DNA of 64,000 nucleotides, taken from the NCBI GenBank assembly GCA_947311845.1, contig CAMZMU010000041.1, forward strand, positions 113,142,573 to 113,206,572, written 5' to 3'. Source of the DNA: Poa pratensis (lineage: Eukaryota; Streptophyta; Magnoliopsida; Poales; Poaceae). A program made the translations under genes and the position numbers. Positions 11,439 through 22,787 of the stretch are shown piece by piece (within the stretch, counting starts at the first letter, position 1; each line of letters begins with the position of its first letter). The notes under the pieces are model-generated. The model saw only the letters and a program-made list of their open reading frames with translations. It was not told where the DNA came from and did not search any database.

Positions 11439-14400
11439 ATGCCGAAGCTGCCCCCTGGCAGTTGGGAGGGTTCCGATGTTACAAAAGACGACCTGGAATG
11501 GCTGCTGAGCACCCGGCGTATAACACCAAAGTTATATGCCGAAAACCGGGGAAGGAACTCGAACCGGTCACCCAACCGGGTGAACGCGTTGTATTTCTAG
11601 CGCACTTCGAGCGCGGATTCGGACTCCCGGCGAGTGACTTCTTCCGGGCTTTCCTAGACTTCTTTGGCCTGCAGCCTCACCACCTTCCGGCTAACGCCTT
11701 TGTCTCCCTGTCGGCTTTTACCTCCTTTACCGAGGGATATCTCGGTCTCTGGCCGACTATCCAAACCTGGGCGAAGTACTTCCACCTCCGGAAACAGACT
11801 ATCCCGGGCAGTGACCCGAAGGTGATGACCGCTTGTGGTTCGGCTAGCATTACTCCGAGGACGGGCTCCATCTTTCCCCGGATCACTGGCCTGGATACTT
11901 GCAAGAAATGGCAAAGGTCCTTCTTCTACGTGAAGAGCGTTGAAGGCCATGATGCTCTCAACTTGCCCGAGTTCAGGATCGAGCCCCCCACAGCCGAATT
12001 AAACTTCAGATACGATCCGGCTGACACTCTTGCGGAGCTTCAAATCATACATCAAACTCTGGAGGATTTTCTGGAGAAGGGCCTGCTCTCGGACGATCTC
12101 CTCGGGCCTTCGTCTGTCGCCGGTCAGTCCTCTTCAACAACGTAAGCACAAGATTTGCCACATGAGTGGTCTGCTAGATCCTACCCGGATCAGCAAACAT
12201 GACCTCACCAGAGCTTCCGTCAAGAGACGGGTAAACGCCATTGCCTACACCGAGATGTCGGACAAGTGGAGGTGGGGTGGGAGCCGTTCCACCGAGATGC
12301 ACTTCCACCACAGGTTAGTTCACCATTCTCCGAATTAATCCATACTTCATCAAAATACCATCGGACTAATCCAGATTCCTTGACTCTACTGCAGCTGTTC
12401 GACCGCCAAATCACCGAAGATGGAGATCTCTCCACCAAAGTGTGGGGACCGGATCGCAGCCCGCTGCGCGAGGGCGAAGAGGATGCGGATACGGACGATT
12501 ATTTGCCGATTCCGCGTGCCAAGCCCATCCGCAAGGGTAAGCAACGACTATTTACAACATTTCCGACGATGAAGATGATGATTGCTGGATCCTAATCCCA
12601 TTGATGCTATTCCGATTTCATGGTCACCACCTTGTGTTCCAGCCAAACAGGATGCTCAAGGGACATCTCGGAAACGTGATGACGCGTCCGGATCAGATGC
12701 CCCTCAAGCCAAGAGAATGAAGAAAGCTGCCTTCAAGCCGAATCGGCTCAAGCCCATGCCTACCACCAAGGGGTAATGCCAACTTCATTTGCTTTCTTCC
12801 TCTATTATCCGAGTCATCTTTATCCGAGTTAACTGTTTACTTTATCTATGTAGTGACGTCGTCATCACCGAGCAAACTCATTCATCCATTCTTTCTCCCA
12901 TTCCCCACTGGATACGGCCATGGAGAACCAGTCTCCTGAAAGGCTGTCACCTCTCCCGCGCGTGCCACAACTGCCAAGACTCCTCCGCCGACTCTCCTTC
13001 CAGAGTCGGTTACTGTCCTGGAGAACGAGGAAATCTCTCCTACCCGAGATTCAACTTGGCCACGCCCTCTGAAGGAGTTGGAGAAGGAAAAAACTAAGAC
13101 TTCGGCTAAGTCTTTGCCTAAGCCGGATCCTCGCCCTACCCAAGGCTCAAGCTCTGCTGAATCAAGAGCAGCAGAAGAAGAAAAAGCAACAGCAACAAAC
13201 TTTCGAGAAGCAGCAGAAGCAGCAACAGGAAGTACTTAAATCACCACAACAAGCCCAGAACCAACCGAGAGCCAGATCCAGCCAGACCCCGGGCGCATCG
13301 TTCTACCTAAGCCGACTCAGGCCGCCTCTGGCACAACTCCAACCACCTCGGATAAGCAGGTAGTTGCTAGCAAGCAGGTTTCCGCCACTCCATCAGTGAC
13401 TCGGGTGCATGATCAACTCTCTGAGGCGATTACTCGCGCCCGACTTAGTGGCCAGGTCTGCCGAATCTCCGCACTCCGAGCGGCGACAACCTCGGCTCCG
13501 CAGAGGAATTCGTTAAAGCTTGGAATGATGCGGACCTTGCCGAAGGCTCTCTACTTCAGCGTCGCCACATCCGGCTGGCCCTAGCCGGATGTTTCAATCT
13601 CTACACTCTGTGCGGCCTCGGTCGTTGAAGCTAACCGGGTCCTCGAGGTAACTTTGCCGAATCCTGCTTTTATTTATCATGATCAATCTGTACTATTCCC
13701 AGTCCCCGAGATTCGGGTCGAACGACTGATACTCCTCGAGTAAGAAAGTCATTCGGCTTGAATCTCTAAAAACTTGATCATGAATTTTGTTTTAGCCGAA
13801 AAAATCGTGGGACTCCCAGTCCCCGAGTCTCTTTTTCAATTGAGTCGGTCAACTTTTTTTTATCAATCTCGGGCCTCCAGTCCCCGAGATTCGTTTTGGC
13901 TCCATCTTGCTAGTTTTTAATAGTCTCGGGTGCCAGTCCCCGAGACTCTTTTTACGCCATTAACCTTTTTTCTTTCAGGAAACCACGACTGCTCGCAGCC
14001 ATCTTTAAGCAGCTAGTCCTGCAACACCAGGCCCTCCAAACTTCCTTCGAGGCGCAAGGTGAGGAGATGAAAAAGAAAGATCAGGAGCACAAGCGCGCTT
14101 TAGCGGAGGAAAAGTCAGAAGTGACTCGGCTCCAGCGGGAGCTTGACCGGGTTGGAAAAGTGAAGGCCAAGCTCAAGAAAGACCGGGATATGCTGCAGAG
14201 TGAGAAAGATTCGATCCAGAAGGAGCGAGACACTTTGAAAGCCGGGCTTGCGAAGCGGGCCGAATTGGACAAGAAAATCCAAACGGTCGTTGCAGACGCT
14301 GAAGCCGAAGCTAAAGCGGCGAAAGATGATTGCTGCTCACAAGGCGGTCAGCGCAAATGGCTGGCTGATCTTGCTAGCCTTAATGAAGACATGGATCGTA

Positions 14401-15362
14401 AGTTTGCCGAATCTCCCTTTCTCTCTGCTCTTATCCGACACATAATTTTGTGTTCCCTCTCGTTTAATTCGGTGTTAGCTTATCTAATGTAGGAGAGTTT
14501 ACCAGCATCCGGCTTCAAGCCGCCAAAGTTGTGAGAGATGCCCGAGCTGAGAGAGCTAAGTTAACTGGGCTCCCCTACCAGAGACGTGGGATATCGAAGA
14601 TCACATTACTGCACTTAAAGCTCGGATTGCTCCTTTGAAGGAGTCCCACATTGATCTGTTCAATGCAAGTCTCAAAGCTCACCGAGTCTTGTTTCCTGAA
14701 GCCCGGCAAGTCCGGTCTGCGGACGAGCTAATCAAAGACCTGGATCAGGCGAAGACCCGGTTAAAGCAGTGGAGATCTTCGTCCGCCCGCGCTGGTGCTG
14801 ACGCAACTTTGCTATTTATTGTCTTGGTATGAGCTGATTGAGCTCAACAAAGTGCGCTCACTTCGCGAGGGTTCTTCATGGGCTACAGATCCGAACCGGA
14901 TCAAGATCCGCGAAGAAGCTGCCAACTTTATGGCCGAATTTGCAAACACAAAGCATCTTGATCTGGACGCTCCGGTCTACTCGGATGGGGAAGAAACTGA
15001 AGAAGAGGAATCGGACGATGCCTCCCTTGACGAATACGCCGAGTCTGAGGGCGAGTCTGGTGATTCGGCTAACTCTGCCGAACAACCTCGTACCAAGTCC
15101 ACCAAGGTGCCAGCTTCCGACTCGGCCAAGACTGCGAACAATCTCCGGCCAAGACTTCCAAGATGCCAGCCACTGACTTGGCTGAAACTGCCGAACAAGT
15201 TTAGTCAAGACCGCCAAGACTTCAGTTGATCCGGATGCTTCCGAGTCTGCCAAGCCTTCAAGCTCTCCGTCCAAGGTCATTCCTGCAAGTGAGGGTTCTC
15301 TTTCAACCGAGGTTCCTCCAACATCCGAGTCCATCCCTGCAACCGAGGCTCCTTCTTCCTGA
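11439..15362 (+). pseudogene. Antisense multi-exon gene of element C (gypsy-type transposon family), broken
   Basis: The frame starts at 11439 (MPKLPPGSWEGSDVTKDDL) after a 5'-UTR intron (11002-11425). It shifts frame near 11525-11530 and continues to a donor at 12142 with the signature VVFLAHFERGFGLP...FFRAFLDFFGLQPHHLPANAF and W.RSFFYVK. This matches the corresponding genes of E and F and, from memory, the Pfam 'putative gypsy type transposon' family (PF04195). Later exons give an acidic segment (from 12391, after acceptor CTACTGCAG), a Lys/Glu coiled coil (14067-14340), the motif SSSARAGADATL (about 14780) and an acidic Ser-rich tail ending at the stop 15360-15362. The intron before the coiled coil (about 13651-13979) holds four polypurine-like repeats. 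Molecular function is unknown; frameshifts suggest it is no longer functional. Confidence 0.6.
13699..13944 (+). repeat. Four-copy polypurine-like repeat array in an intron of the antisense gene (C)
   Basis: CCAGTCCCCGAG occurs at 13699-13710, 13816-13827, 13877-13888 and 13933-13944. On the element's sense (minus) strand this reads CTCGGGGACTGG, close to its polypurine region CTTCGGGGACTAC. Two related copies (CGAGTCCCCGAG) lie at about 15495 and 15704. The four lie between a donor GAG|GTAACT (about 13650) and an acceptor TCTTTCAG (ending about 13979). Confidence 0.7.
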
Positions 15363-15996
15363 ATTATCTTAATGAAAAACATTAAATCCCCGGTATGCCG
15401 GGAGCAGATGTAATATACAATTTAAGTTCTTCCGAGACTACTTTTATTTTGCTTAATGTGATCCGGACTAGGTTTATGTTGGATCATCTTAAACCGAGTC
15501 CCCGAGTCTGTTTTCTTGTTCACTATTTTTGCCGAATCTTTGCTCTTGTCTACCTTTTAGGTGTTGGACAGTCGAGTCACAAGATAGGAATCATAGCATA
15601 CAATACTTGCAAAATGCGAGTTGTGGTTTAGAATCATCTAACATAAACAAAAAAAAGAAATAACAGGGGTTAGTAAACGACATGTGCCGAATCGGTTTTG
15701 GACCGAGTCCCCGAGTCCATTTTCATGTTTCCCATATTCCCCAACCTCTGCTCTTGACTACCATTTTGGTGTTTGTCAGTCGAGTCACGAGATCAACAAC
15801 ACAGCATACATTACTTGAATTTTGGGACGAGGTTCAAAGCAATCCGACACATGAACGGTATGGACAAAACAGTAATAAAAAACACATGCATAAGGACGAG
15901 GCAGTCCGAGTCCAGACTCGGATTGCCGAAATTTCATTTATGATAAACTGAGATACATACATTGCGCCCCTTAAGAATAAAAGGGTCGAAGCAGAG
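15363..15996. other. Spacer between convergent genes in element C
   Basis: The antisense gene ends at 15362 from the left and the integrase remnant ends at about 15997 from the right, so two transcripts would converge here. No coding signal is seen. It includes two GAGTCCCCGAG copies and imperfect repeats containing CAGTCGAGTCAC (15570 and 15779). Confidence 0.5.
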
Positions 15997-16790
15997 CTAC
16001 ATTCCAGGGTCGCTTGGTTTCTTCTCCGGGTCTGTCCAGGCCATCCTCCTTGGTTCCTGTGCATCTACAAGGTAGTACGAGTCATTGTGCATAGCCTTGC
16101 TCACAATGAATGGTCCCTCCCATGGAGGTGATAACTTGTGTCGGCCTTTGCTGCGCTGCACCAGCCTTAGAACTAGATCTCCCTCATGAAACACTCGAGG
16201 ACTGATTTTTCGACTATGATAACGTCGGAGACTCTGCTGGTATACTGCTGTCCGAGATAGGGCCAATTCTCTTGCTTCCTCTAGCAGATCCACTGCATCT
16301 TCCCGGGCCTCTTTTGCCTCGTTTCGGTATACATCGTCACCCTTGGTGCATCATATTCTATGTCGTGGGTAGCACTGCTTCTGCCCCATTGACCAGAAAA
16401 AATGGCGTATAGCCAGTTGACCGATTCGGCGTGGTCCTTAACCCCATAGTACTGATGGTATCTCATCTATCCAGCACCCCGGAGTCTTTACCAGAGGTTC
16501 CATTAACCGAGCTTTTATCCTGGCTAATACCAAAGCATTTGATCTTTCCACCTGTCCATGGACTCTGGATGTGCCACTGAGGCTATGTCTAACCGGATCC
16601 CCTTATCCATGCAGAATCGGGCGAACTTCCCACAGCAAAGTTCGTGCCATTATCCGAGATGATGCTATGGGGGTAACCGTATCTCAAAATGATTTCTTTC
16701 AGGAAAGTTACCGCCGAATGACCATCCACTTTCCGGATTGGTTTCACCTCTATCCACTTGGTGAACTTATCCACCATCTGAAAGACGCCG
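15997..16790 (-). pseudogene. Integrase remnant of element C
   Basis: From 16777 down, the minus strand reads MVDKFTKWIEVKPI and then IISDNGTNFA, the integrase core with its second catalytic Asp. Later broken frames give a GQVER-like string with the catalytic Glu (about 16560). From 16293 comes the C-terminal part (LSRTAVYQQSLRRYHSRKI, LSPPWEGPFIVSKAM) ending at 15997. The N-terminal zinc-binding region is absent: the core is joined directly to the beginning of the reverse transcriptase segment at about 16780-16792. Several frameshifts and stops make it non-functional. Confidence 0.8.
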
Positions 16791-17720
16791 AGTCGGCTGC
16801 CTCACCGGCTTCATATCCGGCCTGACAAATAAAGAGTGCTCTGCCAACTCCCTCGGAACACCAGGCAGGTCCTTAGCCGACCATGCAAAGATATCCCAAT
16901 TCTCACGGAGGAAGTGACAGAGCGCGCTTTCCTATTTCTCGCCCAATCCGGCACCAATGATGGCCATGCGCTCCGGATTCTCCGGGTCAATGGGGATCTT
17001 CTTAGTCTCCTTGGGCACCTCAAATGTTGCACCTGCATCCGGATTGGTCATAGCCAGGACGCCGAGCTGAGCTGACTTCGCCATCGCCACTACTTCATGC
17101 ATCTTGCTCTTCTCAGCTTGGATCACCAACGACTCGGCTAAGGTGGAACCAACCGTGGCACACTGTATGGCCTTCTTGTAATCTCCCGCAATGGTGATGA
17201 TACCATTCGGGCCAGGCATCTTCATCTTGAGGTAGGCCACATGAGTGGATATCATGAACTTGGCTAATGCCGGCCTACCGAGCAGAGCATGGTATGGGCT
17301 CTCCAAGTCTACCACCTCGAATTCGAGACTCTCAAGTCTGTGATTGTCCTTGGTACCAAACAGCACATCTACCCAGATCTTACCCATTGGGGAACAAGAC
17401 ACACCGGGTACTATACCATGAAAGGTACAACTGCTCTGCTGCAACTGATTCGGCGAATAACCCAACTTGACCATTGTGTCCCGATACATGATGTTTATAG
17501 CACTGCCATTGTCAATCAAGACTCGGCTGAATCTCACATTAATCTTGGGTCCAACCAAAGTCGGATCCACCACCAGTGCATAGTTTCCTAGGCTTGGCAT
17601 AATCCTGGGATTATCAGCCCTGCTCCAAGTGATCTCCTGCTCGGACCAGTTCACTGCGTTCACCTCCTTCGCCCTTCGCAGCTGACTTTTCTTGTCAGTT
17701 GGCTCGGTCACAAAAACCAC
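16791..17720 (-). pseudogene. Protease and start of reverse transcriptase of element C
   Basis: The minus-strand frame 17720-16932 contains VLIDNGSAINIMYRDTM, the aspartic protease active-site region in the form usual for Tat-type elements. It continues to YHALLGRPALAKFM and LKMKMPGPNGIITIAG. It then reaches the linker before reverse transcriptase (LRENWDIFAWSAKDLPGVP, about 16880-16810), and there the sequence jumps to integrase. All reverse transcriptase catalytic motifs and both RNase H domains are therefore missing. Confidence 0.8.
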
Positions 17721-20335
17721 ATAACTTTGATGAGCCTCCTTGTAATCATTTCCGGGTATCCACCTTGCAGACTCGGCCCAGCATTGTTGTTGTTGCCTCC
17801 CATATTTACCAGGTTAACCGGCTTTGTGGCTGCCGGCCTTGGAGCTCCTGCGTTCACGGGGGTTGCATTGGCTCCGGATAAAGGCGTATTCGGCCTGAAA
17901 TTCTGTCTAGAAGCACCTCTCTGAGGTGGCCCTCTCTGACCTTCCGCCTGGATGCGATGATGCCAGCTACAATTCGAGTTGAATGATTGGCCGGCTTGCG
18001 TGGGTCTGTTGTGTGATAACGGCAAGGCCCATCTATCATTGCCTCAAAAGTCAGAGGTGGACTCGGTCCATCCCACCCTTTCTTTGCCCAGGCACCTTGA
18101 TTCGGCCTCCAAGCTGGACCCTCATTTTTTGGTCTCTGGCTATCTCCTGCTCCAGGATGATCCATATTTACTGCAGCAACCTGATCTGAACCATATCTAT
18201 AATCCGGATCTCTCCTCTTGTAACCGAACTCATGTCGGTCACTGGGCCTCAATGGTCCTGTTCGGTTGTTGACCGGTTGCCTCCTGCTTGTTCCCACCGC
18301 ATCTAATGCTGGCTGCGTCGGATCTCCAAGAGCATATGTGTCTGCTATCCGGATCGTTTCCGCCAAGGTCTTTGGCATATCCCTCTGGAGCTTCTGCCAA
18401 AGCGGGGTGCCATGTCGGCAACCCTGTGCAAACCAAGAAATGGCCTGCTCCTCCACGACACCTTCACAAGAATTACGAATGTTGCTCCACCGAGTCAAAA
18501 ATTCTCGGTCTGTCTCCCGCTCTTCTTGCCTGCACGCAGACAAGAGCTGCGGTCGGTTTGGCCTCTTGTAAGTGCTGGAGAAGTTGCTGTAAAACGCCTG
18601 TTCCAAGTCCTCCAAGAGTTGATACTACCCTCTGGTAAGTTATTCAGCCAAATCCGGGCTGGCCCTTCCAACATATGCGGGAGATACCGGACCACCATCG
18701 GCGATTGCCCCCCGCAATGTGCACCGAGGATACATAGTCTATCAGCCAATCATGTGGCTTAGTGCTGCCGTTATACGGCTTTGTGATTCGGCCGAGCCGA
18801 AACAATGGCACGTTCGGCTCGTTCATGATCTGAGGCCCAAAGCATGGAGGACCTGGTGGGCCTTGCTCTTCCAGCTTCTCGGACTGGTAAATCCTATCCA
18901 ACTTGAGACGCTGATCATTTGGATCCAATGTCCGAGGTCCCAGTCTGGATGCAAGTGCATTATCATACGTTTGGTATCCGGCTCGCCCATAGCCGAATTA
19001 CCATCATCATAGCGGTAGCCCGCCTGGCCACCACCTTGCTGCTGCGCTTGCACCATTACTTGCTGCTCCTGCCGGGGTTGATTCTACCCAGGAGGACGAG
19101 GTGGTTGACCTCGGCCAGCCGAATTACCCCTTCCGGCTCCCGGATTGTCTTGACCGCCATTGTTTCTGCTTTGGCCACCTCTTCCTTTTGCAGCTAGCTG
19201 CTTGCCGGCATACTCAGGATCATAGGCCTGCAGCTGTTTGCTCTTGCCCGAATTCACGCTTTGGGCCCGGTCAACTCCGACATGCGGAGATGACGCTTGC
19301 CCCTTGGATTTCTGGCTAACAGCCTTAGCTGACACTACTACCCGAGAACCACCAGCGTCCGTATTAGCTTTCCGGTAAGCCTCATTCTGCCGGTTACACA
19401 CATCAACCAGCTCATTGACCCTCTCTGCCTGCTTGCGCCAAGCATCCCGGTTAATGTGGTCAAATCGGCTCGTGCTGCCGCTGCAGCTCTAAGATTCTTG
19501 GCCGGGGAGCTATACACCGGCTTGCCAGTACCCGATCTATGACTAGTAGCCTTACTCGAGCTCGATCTTGCGGCTCTAGCTAACCCGTCATTGAGGTCCT
19601 TACCCCTATTACGCAAATCTGCTCTCTTGCGTGGGTGAGGCACTACTGGAGTGAAACCATTGGTGATACCATTGGCAGCATTATACTCTCTCATGTCTCT
19701 ATCAAATGCTTGCCTAGACTCTACCACTAACCGGGCTTCTCTTTGCAACCTCAGGCGCTCTGCCTCTAACTGAGCTATAGTAAGCTCTACATTTGCTCCA
19801 GGTGCCACTGGCCCAGCTAGCTTTTCCAGGACCCTCTAAGGGAGCCTCCCTACTTGACATGCCAAGTGGGCCAGCCTGATCCGGTTTCTCCTTTGGGAAC
19901 TTCGCCGTCCGAGCCGGCTTGTTAACCAGATCGGTTGGCGTGACTAGTTCCTCGGGCATGCTATTGCCGGCATCGCCTTTGCCTGCTCCAGCACTTGGTC
20001 CGGTCATCATCACCTCCACGCTACTCCCGGGGCGAGCGCTACGCCGTCCGAGAGCTGCGCGGAAAGAAGGAGGGTCCTCGGCCACGAGCACCTGCGCCGG
20101 GTACTCGCGGACAAGCTCGGTGGTGACGTAGGTGAGGAAGCTGCCGAACTGGATGAAGCATCCATCCATGGGGAGTGGCCTTCCCGCGAAGCAGCCGGCG
20201 TTGTCGCTGATGAAGGTGAACCCGCCGTAGTTGCAGACGAGCCCGGACAGCACACGCACGCCGGAGCTGGTGACGGAACCCGTCCGGATGGAAACCCCAG
20301 CCAACGCCACTGCTTGCCCCACGGTGGGCGCCAAC
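17721..20335 (-). pseudogene. gag of element C, broken
   Basis: The frame opens at the primer-binding site (MAPTVGQAVALAG, 20334), where the binding-site DNA itself encodes APTVG. It continues in pieces: a helical Glu/Arg-rich segment (19808-19338), a Gln-rich linker, and the gag core (18749-17854) with PHMLEGPARIWLNNLPEGS and FLTRWSNIRNSCEGV, the retrotransposon gag signature. No clear CCHC zinc knuckle was found. At least five frame changes are needed to read through. Confidence 0.75.
20316..20333 (-). other. Primer-binding site of element C (tRNA-Lys type)
   Basis: On the minus strand TGGCGCCCACCGTGGGGC lies two bases inside the 5' LTR. It is complementary to the 3' end of plant tRNA-Lys (GCCCCACGGTGGGCG plus CCA) as I remember that tRNA. 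Element E has the identical 18-mer. Confidence 0.8.
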
Positions 20336-21321
20336 TATCGTCGTGGTGTCACGGCAGATGCCATAGGATGGCTTAAGTTGGGGGCTCGCTAGGACGTTGG
20401 GGGATCCGGGGAGGGTGTGCGCACTCAAGAAGCACGCATGAAGAACACGAAGAACAAGCAAGAACGAGCAAAACCAAGAACAACCAAAGCACACCAAGAT
20501 GTACCCTGCTTCGGGGCCCTCTTGCGGAGGTAACACCCCTACTGCAGCACTAGCCTACTCTCTTTATATCTCAATGATGACAAGTACAAAGTGCTCCTTG
20601 AGCTGTATGAAGCAACAATGGTGAGAACTCTAGGAGGAAGATGGAGCAAGGGGGAAATGAGGCTTCTTCTCTGTCCTCTCTCATCTCCCTCGCCCTGGAG
20701 AATGTGCTGGTCTACTTATACACCAACCGGATTACCATCATGCCCCTGGCCGGAGATGATAATGGCATGGACAAGAGGAACATGACAAGCTTTGGCTACT
20801 GTCACTCAGTCCAGCTCATTGTCAGTCCAACGGCAGGTCTATCTTTTCCTCTTTGGCATGGACAAGAGGAACAAGACATCGTAGCCCACCGAAGCCTAGG
20901 CCACTGCCCTTTCCCGAATTGGCCGAGTCAGCGCCTAGGGCCTAGCGACCCGGAAAACCTGTGGCTCGACTTGGCTGTCTTCTGAACCTCGAGCAGGAGG
21001 CCTGCAGGACCCGTGAACTTACTGACATTACTCGGCCTTTGTGCATTATCCGACATTGCCTTATGTCGGATCCTTCCTGACCAACCCAGCTAAGTTAAGC
21101 CGTAATTCATTCCTCTGATCCGGCGAGCCTTTGCCGGATCCCCTTCGGTCTCTCCCTGCACTCTAGCATGATTGAGAGCTAACTGACTCTCCCAAGTTAT
21201 CCGGCCCAAATGATCCATTCCAAGGGATCCGGCCCAAGAGATCCGGCTTGACCTTGATCCGGCCCACTCTTTTCAGCCCTTTACACCATCTCTTTGCCCT
21301 ACTGGGGGCAGCCCCCCAACA
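20336..21321 (-). repeat. 5' LTR of element C (right copy, 986 bp)
   Basis: It is homologous to the left LTR, with small insertions (for example near 20855-20870) and substitutions. The outer end GCCCCCCAACA at 21321 is followed by the AAAGA duplication at 21322-21326. Confidence 0.85.
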
Positions 21322-21326
21322 AAAGA

Positions 21327-22309
21327 TGAAGCCAAGTATGCAAAGGTTTGAGCTCTCTCCAACTGATACGCTAAAGCTCAATTGAGAGCCCCTCTTGATA
21401 GTACGGTATCTATCCTATAACCCGGTCTCCCAACTAGTACCATGAGACCGGTAAAATAGAAACCCTATCAACATCATACCTTTGCCTTGCGCATTCCACT
21501 TGAGCTAGATGACGTCGATCTTGATCTCTTCAAGTGGACCACCTTTTTTTATTGCGCTTCGCTTGGTGAAGACTCAAACATTGCTCCCCATACTCCACTA
21601 TGTGAGAGCCTCTCTTAGGCACATCTTCACATGAACATTATCTCTAAATGGGTGGCAAGCTTCAAGCCTAGGATTTCTTCGAGATACTCCTCTTGAACTT
21701 GCGCTTCTCAACATTGATGACGATCACCACTTGACGTCATCATTCATGGGCTATATGAAATCTTCATTTGATGCAAGCCCATAGAAAGATACCTAACCAC
21801 ACATAGAAATGCTACATACATATCATGGGTTAATTCACAAAGCTATATGGACAATTGCTTACCATACCAAGAGATACATGATCCCACTTGGTACATCTTG
21901 TAGCTTTGTGTGTTGATCAATATCTTGATCAACCTTGTATCTTTTCTTCTCTTTTCAATAGATGATGTCTTGAAGATAACCATGAATGATCACATAATCC
22001 TTTTCTTCAAGACATACTTACAATATGCTCAACTCGCATGTGACCAATCATCGGATAACTCCTCGAATAACAACTTGGTCATCACATACTCTTCTTCTTG
22101 ATCATATCAAATATATCCATACAACTCGATGATCTTGATGCAAATACTCCATTATATCAATATCTTTATGGCATCAACCTTGAATCCAACATATGGAGTT
22201 CAAGCATTTGCCTATGGACAAATACTACAAGAATAACTCAATGCAACCATTAGTCCATAGGGATTGTCATTAATTACCAAAACCACACATGGGGTGCCAT
22301 GCCCTTTCA
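21327..22309 (-). mobile_element. LTR-like unit B, right segment
   Basis: This is the continuation of the unit broken by element C. On the minus strand it opens TGAAAGGGCATGGCACC at 22309 and includes a stretch on a latitude of grass LTRs I have seen (ACTAATGGTTGCATTGAG). AT-rich, without coding domain; the short frame at 21910-22101 is treated as chance. Confidence 0.4.
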
Positions 22310-22449
22310 AGTATTAATGAGAAACCAAGGCATGTGCACAATATTATTTCGAAATGACGGAATTTTGTATCTAATTATGCCGGACTGAACCGAACAAAAC
22401 CAGAACACCCGAACGAGACACGACCGGATAATTCTGGACCCAAGACTGC

Positions 22450-22787
22450 CACGTGCCGCGCAATCCTTCCTCAACCCTCACACCTTCTCTCCATAGCTGG
22501 GAAAAAAATTATGGTTGTACCATCAATTGCTTGCAGTGACATGTCCCATCACGTGGAAAATTGTAGCTGTGCCACTCCATAGCTCACCGCAGAGCGTCGG
22601 TGGTCGTTGTTTCCCTTCACGTCGCCGCAGAGCATCATGACACGTCCTGTCAGACCCCCTCCAATTTATTCCCCATCTCCCGAATGCGCAAATAAATCCA
22701 ATACCCGGCTACATAGTTTCTTCGTTCATTGCCTCTCTGCAACCATCCTTCCTCAACCGCTCACACCTTCTCTCCGATACCGCAACC
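22450..22787 (+). promoter_or_regulatory. Promoter and leader of the small acidic-protein gene
   Basis: Two palindromic G-boxes CACGTG lie at 22450-22455 and 22550-22555, exactly 100 bp apart. In plants CACGTG is bound by bZIP and bHLH factors and is the core of abscisic-acid response elements. A weak TATA-like AAATAAAT (about 22689) is followed by a CT-rich leader. The leader string CATCCTTCCTCAACC...TCACACCTTCTCTCC just before the ATG is also present, slightly changed, at about 22463-22500, so leader sequence was duplicated. Promoter function is inference. Confidence 0.45.

Larger units (their letters stand above)
9412..21321 (-). mobile_element. Ty3 (Tat-lineage) retrotransposon C, complete ends, pol deleted
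   Basis: Two related LTRs (9412-10382 and 20336-21321) with TGT...ACA ends flank an 11.9-kb unit bordered by AAAGA duplications. Read on the minus strand the order is 5' LTR, primer-binding site, gag, protease, the start of reverse transcriptase, a deletion, integrase core and C-terminus. A second gene on the opposite strand (11439-15362) lies before the 3' LTR. All sense frames carry frameshifts or stops, so it is not autonomous. It sits inside unit B. Confidence 0.85.

Noticed and set aside
7826..22309. Unit B as a CACTA or other DNA transposon
   Set aside because: No CACTA ends, no transposase and no matching target duplication; an LTR-like reading fits better but remains weak.
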